A DNA stretch of 64,000 bases from Drosophila pseudoobscura (taxonomy: Eukaryota > Arthropoda > Insecta > Diptera > Drosophilidae), in contig NC_046680.1 of the NCBI RefSeq assembly GCF_009870125.1, positions 22,153,501 to 22,217,500 of the forward strand, given 5' to 3'. The translations under genes and the position numbers were made by a program. Every line of letters starts with the position of its first letter. The first letter of the stretch is position 1. A model generated the notes under the pieces. The model ran no database searches and was not told the origin of the DNA. It was given only the letters and a program-made list of their open reading frames with translations. This document shows, piece after piece, positions 55,201-64,000 of the stretch.

Positions 55201-58200
55201 TGACCCACGCAAACAGCCCAATTTCCCCATTGTCCTGTGTGTTTTTTTGGCAGGAGAGGACTGGGGTTGGGGTTGGGTGCGGCACAGTTCCTGCCTTTGT
55301 TTAGTGGCCAACAGCGATGCCAACTGCAGTCACACTCCACTTGGCCATGCTTATGGCCAACATGCTTCTTGTTTTCATGCAGATTTATTTACAGAATTTA
55401 AATTTAAACAAAAGCAACAACAGCAACAGCAACAGCAGCCACAGCAAGAGAAAAAAGTGACCAACCAACCCGCCAGCGGCTATGGCATTGGGGCCTGCTC
55501 CTGACAAGCTGTCAGTCCTGCCGGTTCTGCTTTCTGGCTGCTGGAAGCTCGATGCTCGACTCTCAGTCAGGTCAGGCGACATCCTCCATTGACATGATTT
55601 TGCTTCTGTAATTAAACAACATTTCTTTTCGCGCGTGATACGGAAAGCAGGAGCAACAGTCGGGAGACATTTGCTGACAAATTGGACGTCCCTGTATTGA
55701 AGGAAGTTGAAACCATCCGATGAATCTTAAACGCTGTGAAGGAATGGATTCCCCCGCTCTTATATATTATTTTTGGGAGTGTATTTCCTAAAACTTCATG
55801 GTGTTTATCGACCGACAGAAGAGAAAATTCTTTTCAAATTCAAAAGCGCCGTTGAATGCTTTTTCAAAAAAACCTCAATTTTGCAATATTTTTCCACTAC
55901 AGGTTTTGACAAGGTTTTTGAATTTGCATCCTCTTTCCCTCGCGTATCTATCCAGTTTTTCGCATTTTCTTGTAACAATAAATAGTGGGTGCAGCTGCAA
56001 CAACAAGAGCCAGAGCAGCAACAGCAGCAGTGGCATCGGTGGCAGCAGCAAAAAAGCACATCAGCAGTGGCATCAATTTTTTGTAACATGTTGGCAAACA
56101 AGGTCTCACCCACGCCCACTCCCACGCCCACAGGCGGTCCCCACGGCATACTGGCCGTGGCTGATATGGCTGCTGTGACTGTTGTTGTTTTCTGTTGGTG
56201 TTTCTGCTGCTGCTGCGGTGCGGCCACTTAAATGTCGTTATGTTGTCGGGTCACGTGCCACGTTCCAATGTCCAGTGTGTCCCATGTCCTGTCCCATACT
56301 CAGCTTTGGCCAGCGGCACGGCTAGCGGCGAGGAGGAGAAAACAACTTTATTGCCGCAGCAATTATGCGTAGCTAATAAAAATTTTGGGAGGTACAGGAC
56401 TGGCAGGACAGGAGTCTAGGAGCAGGAAACATCGACAGGCAAACGATTTATGCATGATCGAATAATTAATGCGTTGATTTATTTTCAAACGTGTTTTGGC
56501 ATTTGAATAAAGGCGCGAATGTCAAAAAAGGCAAAAGCGTGTTCAATGGCTGGCAGTATTAACCCATTGTCAGGCAATTCCGGATAGTCCTATAGAAAAA
56601 ACTCCTCCAAAAACGGCTGAAAATGTTCGAAACATAATCTCTTGCCTATCTTTGGGGGTTTTAAAAGGATTGCGTTGCAGCCGCCGATGATGGGGCATTA
56701 GAGGGTTAACATGTGCGAATTCTGGCGCTTTGTCGAAATGCAAATTTATATCCCAACCTGACAGCAACAACAACAACAACAACAAAAGCAACAATCAAAC
56801 AACCCAAACAAACATTGCTGACAAAAAAAAATACACATACAATATGGCTGGGAGAAAAGGGAGCCGGTGCCGGAGCCGGAGCCGGATCCAGAGCCCCGGA
56901 AGCAGGAAAATCAAATATGTTAAGCGGCATTTAAGAGCGACATCGTGCCTGCCACATGAGATAATGCCCCATCCCCCAGCAGCTTGCAGCAAACCAGCCC
57001 ACAATCTCCCCCCCCTTTCCACCAGTGATGAGCTTTTATATTTTTCTAAAAATTTGCACGCATTGCATTGTTTGTTCCCATTGTTGTTGGTGTTGCTTTT
57101 ATTTTTGTTGTTGTTTTGGGAGTGCTGCTTGTTTGTTTGTTTGATTGTTTGCTCGGGGTACACAATCGTACACACACATGTGCGGTTCCCAGCGGCTGCT
57201 TCGACGGCAGCGTCCCCTGAAAGTATGGAAAGCAACAAAAAGGACTGGAAGGAAAGGACATCACCGAGGCAGAAGCTTTTGATACACTTGCAGATATAAA
57301 TAATGTGATTCTAACAATGTGTGCTAGAGGCTTAGGCGTTTCGGCATTGCCAACATCAGCTAAGAATCAAACTCCCCTTCGGAAGGGTACAAAAAGCGGG
57401 AAAAAGAACGGTGGCACACGCCATTTGTGTGTGCATGTATGTGAGAGAGAGAGGGCGAGATGTGGGAAATGTAAACGGAACTGTTTTGCTTGCCTTGATG
57501 CTGACTGTGCCTGCCCGCGTGGGTGCGCTTCGTACGTGTGTTGTGTCTATGTGTATGACAAAGGGATAATGACTGGCAGCCACACCAACTCACACGGCCC
57601 CGACCCCGGACCTGATCCCCCGCTTGAAGCAGAGGTGATGACGTCGACCGCGCTGCCCTGCGTGTCTTATCGCCAATGAAGGAAAACACGCATGCCACAG
57701 CCAGTTTCTGTCTCAAGGATATTCCACACGGGACGGTGCGGCAGATAGAACGTCCATCTGACCCCAAGACGGAGATTATGTCGGGAGTCTATTTCGCACT
57801 GAGCGCCAGATCAAGTGGACACAATGGACTTGCATCATTTCTGTCTATAGTCACCAGCTTAAACGGAAGTTTTACATTAAACAATAACTCCAGAGTGTAA
57901 GATACAAATCACGAATTCAGCCAATTAAGCTTAAATAGTCTGAGAGTGGCGGCTTGTGTAGCATCTAAACAAAAGGCTACTAAGCCCTTAATACACACTC
58001 CTCACCAACTTGGGCGTTGAAAAGATAAAGATGTTGCATTTTGTGACTCGAACGAAGAACGAAAGGCTTGAATTCCTGGAATTGTTGAAAAGTGGAGAGA
58101 ATGCAGAGAAAAACATAAATACAAAATCGTTAGAGTACAAATATTTGAATTTTTCCGCCAAGAACCAAGATATTATCAAGGAAGTGTCATCTCCAGAAAA

Positions 58201-58230
58201 AAGTACTTTGTCGTTGCAATAGAAAACGCT
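49266..58230. other. Intergenic region upstream of nervy
   Basis: No gene recognised. The plus-strand frame 49186-49809 and the many Gln/Ser/Leu-rich frames follow low-complexity DNA. Notable contents are a GTCCT/CCTGT tandem on both sides of 52470, a GA-rich tract at 53221-53262, AT-rich blocks (52.74-52.87 and 54.88-55.10 kb), a CAGCAA-type block (55.98-56.05 kb) and a GAGCCG tandem near 56865-56886. Much of this is probably nervy regulatory DNA, by position only. Confidence 0.5.
53221..53262. promoter_or_regulatory. GA-rich tract (GAGA-factor-type)
   Basis: Several GAGAG words in 42 bp, broken by GCGTGG and GCGAAA, in the nervy upstream region. This is a candidate Trl/GAGA binding region. 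No PHO (GCCAT) words were noticed directly beside it, so I do not call a Polycomb response element. Confidence 0.35.
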
Positions 58231-58274
58231 AGGTGGCGGTATGTCAGTTGAAACCGAATTACGCCAGGTGGCGC
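58231..58274 (+). promoter_or_regulatory. Paired CTCF-like sites
   Basis: AGGTGGCGG at 58231-58239 and AGGTGGCGC at 58266-58274 lie on the same strand, 35 bp apart. Both fit the conserved AGRKGGCRS core of CTCF; the second has the form typical of Drosophila CTCF sites. They lie between nervy (promoter near 49.3 kb) and the 3' end of the sphingomyelinase gene, a sensible place for a boundary. The motif is read directly; occupancy is inferred. Confidence 0.55.
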
Positions 58275-59227
58275 GGCACAATGTTGGCAAACAGCAGTTC
58301 GTTGATATTTTACAGCACTGCTCAGTGCATATTATTTGGCGCAAATATTCAAAATTTCAAATTAACTTTGCTGACTTTCCTTTATTTTTAAATGAAAAAA
58401 ACGAGGATATAAATATTATCTTAAACTAAATTAATTGCACTTTATTTACGGTAAGCCCTAAAATTCATTACATTTACAGAATTATACAATAATTTGTTCA
58501 ACAAAATCCATTACGCAAAAAGGCGAACCCTGCCACGCCCAAAATGCAATAGCAACGTCAACAAAAACAACAAAGACGATCAACGACTCGATCTATTAAA
58601 TTTAAATGACTATTGTTCCTTGACTCAGTTTTTCCATCGGAAGGGGGGTCGGTATGCCTGTGGGAGCATAATTGTGGGGCGAGGACCGAGAGCGGTGCTT
58701 TGTGACACGACATCGAAATAAACATATATATATTCTTCGCTAATTGTAGTTTTAGTTGTAGATTTAAGCACTAATTATCACATAGTAAACTTATAGTGTA
58801 GGCTTTTGTTTCCACTTGGACTTGCATTGACTTGCAGTTGACTCTGGGACTGGACCGCCAGCTCAGCGATATCCCAGCAGATATTTGGGCAGATAGGTGA
58901 TCGAAGAGAGCAGGCTGTAGCTACGGATTGGGTGGAGATAGAAATAGATTGCCGGAGGCACGTGAAATTTAAGACTTCTCTCATTTATTGTCATCTGAAC
59001 ATTACAGAATCGTGTCACCATCAAATAGCTATATAACGTATATATGTATGTGTCTGTACAATCCTTATAAGTACGAGTATCTCAACCACCAATGTTAACC
59101 ACAACCAAATCAATCGGAGCCCAGAACTCTGTAGTTGTCTGCTCCCCGGATGCTGGGATTTCTGTCCGATCCTCTGCGCTGTGTAGGGTTTTAGTATTTG
59201 GTTTTTCGGATGTTGTTTTTTTTTTTG
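58275..59227. other. AT-rich spacer with short open frames
   Basis: Contains two short plus-strand frames (58241-58429 and 58494-58721), the second followed at once by AATAAA (58718-58723). It also holds the region where the sphingomyelinase transcript is expected to end. No homology was recognised for the frames; see the findings. Confidence 0.45.
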
Positions 59228-59233
59228 TTTATT
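59228..59233 (-). other. Candidate poly(A) signal of the sphingomyelinase gene
   Basis: TTTATT on the plus strand, AATAAA on the minus strand, about 160 bp past the stop codon. A further copy lies near 58985. Confidence 0.45.
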
Positions 59234-59389
59234 GTTGAATGTACCACACCAGTGCAGAAAGTAAAATAACTTGATTATTTATCGTGTTTAAAATAAAGTT
59301 TAAATGAAAATGGAAGATCACGAGCACGAGCACGAACTAGTGAAGAACACAATCAAATGGAAAGCAACCAACCACCACAGGGAAAACAC

Positions 59390-61802
59390 TTAGGATTTAC
59401 TGAATAGTACATACGAATTGGTCAGTCCGCGATAGAACCACGACTTCCACGACTTGGAGGACTCCTCATCGATTTTGGACTCGACGTCCGCGCAGAAGTG
59501 TTTCCGATCGTGAGAGCGTCCACTCTTGCAATCGCATATCAGACGCTTCTTGCACTCGGCATCGCAGGTTGGCCGAGCCGGCGAGTTTTTCCAGTAATAT
59601 CTGTCGAAGGATCAATCAGCCATTAACTAAAGGCGAAGCTACACTTTTGTGGAGTTTAACCTACTTGTAGTAGAGCTCAAAGAGCTCCTGATTGTTGGTC
59701 AGTTCGTTGAGGAGGTTGTTCCAATCGCTGGGCCGTAGGGCCTTCATATTGTAGGCAGCACGGGCTGTGTATAGTTTGTACCAGATAGGATAGCCATACA
59801 GATTGGCCTCCTTGAGGTTCATTATCCACGACTCGTGGTCGATGACCAGCCGCGTCGTAGAGTCGTGATCCCCATCCACGTAGTACACGCGGTAGCCCGG
59901 ATTCAGATCGTAGTACGGAGACACAGAAGGTCCTATATACGCTATGCTGTTGGGATGATCTGCAACAGAATATAGAAAACGAATAGATCAGAAATGTTGC
60001 ACATGTTGTTGATCTGTAGATCGTTTCATACTCAGATCATGTGGGTCGTAGAACATTTCAAACTCATCGTAGTGCGTGTGGCCGTAGAACTGAGCCGTGA
60101 TTGTGCTCTCGTAGCGGGAAATGATCTTGTAGAAGTTGCGCGACCAGACCTTCAGACAATCCGAATGTCCTGGCGGTATGTGGCCTATCACATGTACCTT
60201 CTCATTGGAGAACTCTGCACTCTGCAGCTCGTAAATGAACCTAAAGCGATCAAGAGATTTTGTAAGATCTGGGATCCATTTCATTGGCTCAAGTCCCTAT
60301 GCTCACCATTGCAGTTCTGTGGCCGGATCCGTGGAGTTGAGCAGCAGCCACCAGTTCTTGTTGTTGCAGTAGTTCATGTTCAGCGAGATGATGCGGAATC
60401 CGGGACGTACCAGCACCGAGTAGAAGGCACCACGCCGCACCGTGTGGGTGACACTCTGGGGCAGCCAGCGCCGCCATTGGACGTCGAGTTCGTCGTACAG
60501 CCAGCTGATAGAGATGTCCACCTGGTTGACGTATGGCGGCGGAAAGCTGTTCACTGGCGCACTCTCATGGTTTCCCAGGGCCGGGAATATGGGGATGCCG
60601 GGGAACTTCTCCACCATCTGCTTGACCGTCTCCTTAATGATGGCCAGGTTCTCCTCCTTCGTCTGGTTCCAAACATCGTGGGGCGGCAGGTCGCCGGTCC
60701 ACAGGATGTAGTCGATGTCCTTGTGGGTCTCGGCAATGTGCTCCAGCATGTGGTCCACCGTCCGCTTAGGGGTGTCGCACTTGCGGTAATCGCCCCACTT
60801 GCCGGCAGCCGCATTCGGTGTGGCGGGCCGCCCGCTGCTCAAGCGGCAGCAGAGAGGCTCGTTGCAGTCCGCGTTCGAGCCCTCGGCGTAGTGGGGGTCG
60901 TAGTGGGTGTCGGAGATGTGCAGTACCTTGAAGAAGGGTGCCGCCTCCAGGGGGATGGGCAGATCGGCGAGACGCGGCGGCTTGGGCACCGGCGGGAAGA
61001 TGACCTCCCACTCGTGGTACGGATTGTAGACGTCGCCGCAGCCATCGCCAATGATGAAGCTGCAGAGCTCGTCGGGACTGAGGTTCACCCGCTTGATCAC
61101 GTAGATCAGCTCGCTGCCGAAGAGCTGGGCCACGCCCTGGCAGACTCGCGCGCTCTGGATGTTCAGGTTGGTGCAATAGTCTGAGATCATGCGGATCAGC
61201 TCCGCGTCCGTCTTGCCCGACTGGATCTGGTGCTGCAGCATCCCGGATCCGGCGCGGCAGGCCGTGCAGGTGACCTTCGACATCACACTGTTCTCGATCT
61301 CGAACGCCACCTGCTTGAGATTGAGCAGCTTCAGCGCCTTGTCCACAAACGGCGGATACACGAGGCCATCGCCGGAGCCCACATCGTACCACAGCATGCG
61401 GGATTTGGACGTCTGGTTATGCCTGATGCTCACAAGGCGCTGCAGGAACTCGGCATCGGAGCCATCGCCAGATGTGGCAGCACTGTGGGTGCGATTCGGA
61501 TGATTGACCAGATCCAGGTGCGGCTCAATGCTCCGCGGCTGCTCCTCAATCACCCACCGCTCCATCCGCGGCTGCGTCCAGTTTATCTGCGGCCTGAAGC
61601 GTGTGAAAAGGAAGGGGAGTGCTGCAACTGTAAGTGAAAATCCAATTAGAAACGATCTCCCATTGTGTGAGACGACTCCACTCACGACGGTGCTCCACTT
61701 ACCCTCTGTCACCATAGATAGAACTGCGAGAAGAGCGAGTATCATGAGTGCGATGAGCCTGCAGTTTCCTCTGGGACTCGGCCATGGCGGCTGCTGTGTC
61801 AT
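59390..61802 (-). CDS. Acid sphingomyelinase-like phosphodiesterase (CG3376 orthologue), five exons
   Basis: Zinc-dependent lysosomal or secreted phosphodiesterase that cleaves sphingomyelin, or in flies ceramide phosphoethanolamine, to ceramide. Coding exons on the minus strand are 61802-61703, 61621-60307, 60240-60032, 59959-59665 and 59600-59390. Borders are GT-AG, phases agree, and the product is about 709 residues. A hydrophobic signal sequence lies at about 14-30. The saposin-B domain, with its cysteines (VTCTAC through GDGCGD), is at about 150-230. Metallophosphatase motifs are SDTHYDPHY at about 270-278, WTGD at 341-344, GNHE at 383-386, GHIPPG at 491-496 and GHTH at 525-528; all metal and catalytic residues expected of the family are present. 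The Cys-rich C-terminal region ([13 protein letters not shown]) matches ASM. An earlier in-frame ATG near 61925 exists; I chose 61802 because it gives a normal signal peptide and has A at -3. Confidence 0.95.
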
Positions 61803-63765
61803 AATTGCTGGGAGGACGTTCTGCCTCTGGAGCGGCCAGTTCCACGGGCAAGTGGCAGTCAGCAGTCGGCAGTCTGCAGTTGGCAGTCGGGGGCTTGACC
61901 TACATGCATCCGAGAGTACATGCATGCATATACCCGAAAGCAGAGACAACGAAATTGAAGAGTCATTATTATGTTAAACGAGTTTCATTATTATGAGGAG
62001 TGCTCCTTCATCAACGTTTTTCGGTTTGCTTTGGTTTTAATATGCAGTTTCTTTTTCCTACTTTTTCAGTCTGTCGACCCAGTAAAAATATAAAAAAATA
62101 TGAGCAATTTATGTAATTTCTGCCATAGGGTCGTAAATAACCATGTAACATAACTTCGTCTTTTTTTAGTGACTTGTTAAACAAGCTTCGCAATTAAACA
62201 GCATTAAGGAAATGCCTATATTTGTTACACAATCCTGAACATATGTACATCCCACGACTTATTTGGCTTTATGTGTCGCCCTTTAATATGCATTCCAATA
62301 TCACACACACACACTTGACCTTTCAATTGCCCAACACTGGCAGAATCTATTTTCCCGTTCGCATTTGCAATTCCGTCTGTGTGTGTGTGTCTGTGTGTGT
62401 GTCTGCAAGCGGCTTCTATCACCATTTGACAGCACTTAAAATCTCGTTAGCTGTAAATGGCTGACATGTTGGAACACCCACAACATCAGCGGCAACAGGG
62501 GGCATGCTTCAGCATCATCGGTTGCCTTGCAACTGCCACCACTTGACACTGCCATTGCCCCACGCAACATTAGATGAAATTATTGCAGTGCTGTTATTTG
62601 GATTGACAGATACATTTGTATCTCTCTGGCCCCAATGACTCGCGTTCTTTTATTTCGTGTACCTAAAGCGCATATCACAGATCAAATGTAATGGCGGTGC
62701 TGCTTTTCATAGTTTTTAGCAGCCTTATCAGTGTTTCCCTGGATTAAAAACAAATAGTTGCGCTTTAAATAAGATTTAAACTCTTTAATTATAGAATTTT
62801 CAGATTGTTTCCCTTCATTCCAAGAGCCAGAGAGAGAGAGAGAGGGTTATCAATCTACCGACACTGTTGTTGTGCAGCTGCTGCCAGATCTTATCAGTGT
62901 AAACTATATACATATACAGCGAGATGCACAAGGCACACACAAATAACAACACTCTTATCAACATATAAGACCTCATGTTATTCAACTTCTGTTTCTTTCC
63001 ATTTTCGAGAGAGGTGAAAGTTCATGTACATATGTATGTACATTTCCAGCCTATGATTCGGTTGAATATCTCATTTGAATCCCTCAGAGTGAATATCCTC
63101 CTCTTGTATGAGTAATAGCAAGCTAAATTGTATCTTTTTATTCGTATCAATTGCCAGAGCTATGTACGTATCAGAGTATCACATGACACGAAATCAACAT
63201 AGCAGCAACACTCGTACTCGTACTCGTATAATCAAAACAAACAAATAAAGCAAATTGATTTGTTTGCCTCCCATCCGAGCCATGGCGGGGCTGCGGCTGC
63301 GTCAACCTTCAGTAGAGCTCAATGCCATCACATTGGATGTCATCCAGACATGCCTTATGCCTTATGCCTCATACCGTTTGGCCTCATCTATTGGTTGGGT
63401 CTGCCAGACAGATAAAGCGCCACTGTTGAGCCACTGGGCGGGGGCTCTGGGGCTGTGTCTGTGGCTGTGGCTGAGGGTACATTGGCCTCCCTGGAGTGAA
63501 ATCGTCACCGTCTCGGAGTAGAAAGAAAACCAAACTTTTTATTTGCCATTTGCCATTGCGATTTGTGCAAAAATCGAAAGTGTTGCCCGACACAGAGCAC
63601 AGGGTTCACTTGGAATATCCACTATTGTATTAACACACTACAATCGGACGGGGAGGGGAGAGGAGGGGAGCGGAGGAGAACTCGTTTCGTGGACAAGGTT
63701 AGGCACCGCAGGTTAGGGACAGCACTAATTTCCAGCTGAATGCAGGTCAAGTTAGAGCCGTCAAA
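61803..63765. other. Intergenic region upstream of the sphingomyelinase gene
   Basis: No gene recognised. It probably contains the sphingomyelinase 5' UTR and promoter just upstream of 61802; I found no clear TATA or initiator. Other contents are a CAGTC/GTCGG-type short tandem at 61860-61890, CA/GT runs at 62303-62313 and 62375-62402, a GA tract at 62827-62847, a TACTCGTA doublet at 63215-63228 and a GAGGGGAG-type tandem at 63650-63676. Confidence 0.5.
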
Positions 63766-63947
63766 ATGCTTGAACCCGACAGCACAGCCGCTATACAGAT
63801 ACACAGCTACACAGCTAAACAGCTCAAACAAAAGGCGTTACAAAACTATCAAAAGCTAAACGAACGCATAAATGTTTTTTACAAATGTTTCTTGGGGCTT
63901 ATCGAACCGGTTTATCGGTTATGGCTGCTGCAGCACGTGGTCGGGCG
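63766..63947 (+). CDS. Possible first coding exon of a plus-strand gene (partial)
   Basis: An ATG in ideal fly context (GTCAAAATG) opens a frame of about 60 codons that runs without a stop to a consensus donor (CG|GTAAGT at 63948). The peptide is not low-complexity: it has a Lys/Gln-rich helix-like stretch (TAKQLKQKALQNYQKLNE), then an aromatic and leucine-rich segment. The A- and CA-rich leader-like DNA before it suits a 5' end. I recognise no domain, and the gene continues past the window if real. It could instead be a noncoding 5' UTR exon. Orientation is divergent from the sphingomyelinase gene. Confidence 0.4.
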
Positions 63948-64000
63948 GTAAGTGGATTTTTGGCACACCATCTGCATCCGATGGTTCTCAGCTTTCCCAT

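Noticed and set aside
57305..57679. Cys-rich 124-codon plus-strand frame that could suggest a small secreted protein
   Set aside because: The cysteines come from GTGT/TGTG-rich DNA. There is no signal peptide at the start and no regular spacing.
58451..58480. Possible 30-bp intron (GTAAGC to TTTACAG)
   Set aside because: Too short for a fly spliceosomal intron.
59994..61184. 396-codon plus-strand frame opposite the sphingomyelinase gene
   Set aside because: Antisense shadow of GC-rich coding exons. The minus strand carries all metallophosphatase motifs.
61622..61702. Reading straight through the sphingomyelinase frame without an intron
   Set aside because: The 81-bp segment is open in frame, but it has a GTAAGT donor, a TTGCAG acceptor and matching phase. 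I treat it as an intron; retention would add 27 residues after the signal peptide.

Overview
This is eukaryotic nuclear DNA from a fruit fly. Short GT-AG introns (63-140 bp) sit beside long first introns, start codons have an A-rich (AAA)ATG context, (CA)n and (CAG)n microsatellites are plentiful, and all four recognised genes have Drosophila orthologues. From memory their order (beta-tubulin 60D, a FATP/SLC27 acyl-CoA synthetase, nervy, acid sphingomyelinase) matches D. melanogaster CG3401, CG3394, CG3385 and CG3376 in cytological region 60D. The noncoding DNA does not read like D. melanogaster. An obscura-group species is my guess, but the species cannot be proven from this window.

Layout. 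1-11.2 kb: no gene recognised, with simple repeats and a CGATA cluster near 10.1 kb. 11.2-18.0 kb: betaTub60D on the minus strand, with four coding exons, a 4.9 kb first intron, a matching Inr+DPE core promoter at 17995 and a perfect MEF2 word at 18281. 18.0-26.0 kb: intergenic DNA with GT and GA tracts. 26.05-29.96 kb: the FATP gene on the minus strand, with a TATA box at 29991 and a start codon that may be split by the first intron. 30-33 kb: intergenic. 33.0-49.3 kb: nervy on the minus strand. Its six coding exons are joined here on splice phase into a 741-residue ETO/MTG protein whose first ATG stands alone at the end of exon 1, 9.4 kb before the rest. 49.3-59.2 kb: intergenic, with two CTCF-like words at 58.23-58.27 kb. 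59.2-61.8 kb: acid sphingomyelinase on the minus strand (five exons, about 709 residues). 63.77-63.95 kb: a possible plus-strand first exon of another gene that leaves the window.

The four genes share a strand but no pathway: a developmental cytoskeletal protein, a lipid-activating enzyme, a transcriptional corepressor and a lysosomal lipid hydrolase. I found no transposon ORF, rRNA, tRNA or CRISPR array. The least explained signals are two dispersed words (TACTCGTA and TACATATGTA) that recur far above chance in the noncoding DNA, the two ATG-at-junction gene structures, and the paired CTCF-like sites. No alignment, RNA or database search was possible, so all exon joins rest on splice consensus, reading phase and family knowledge.
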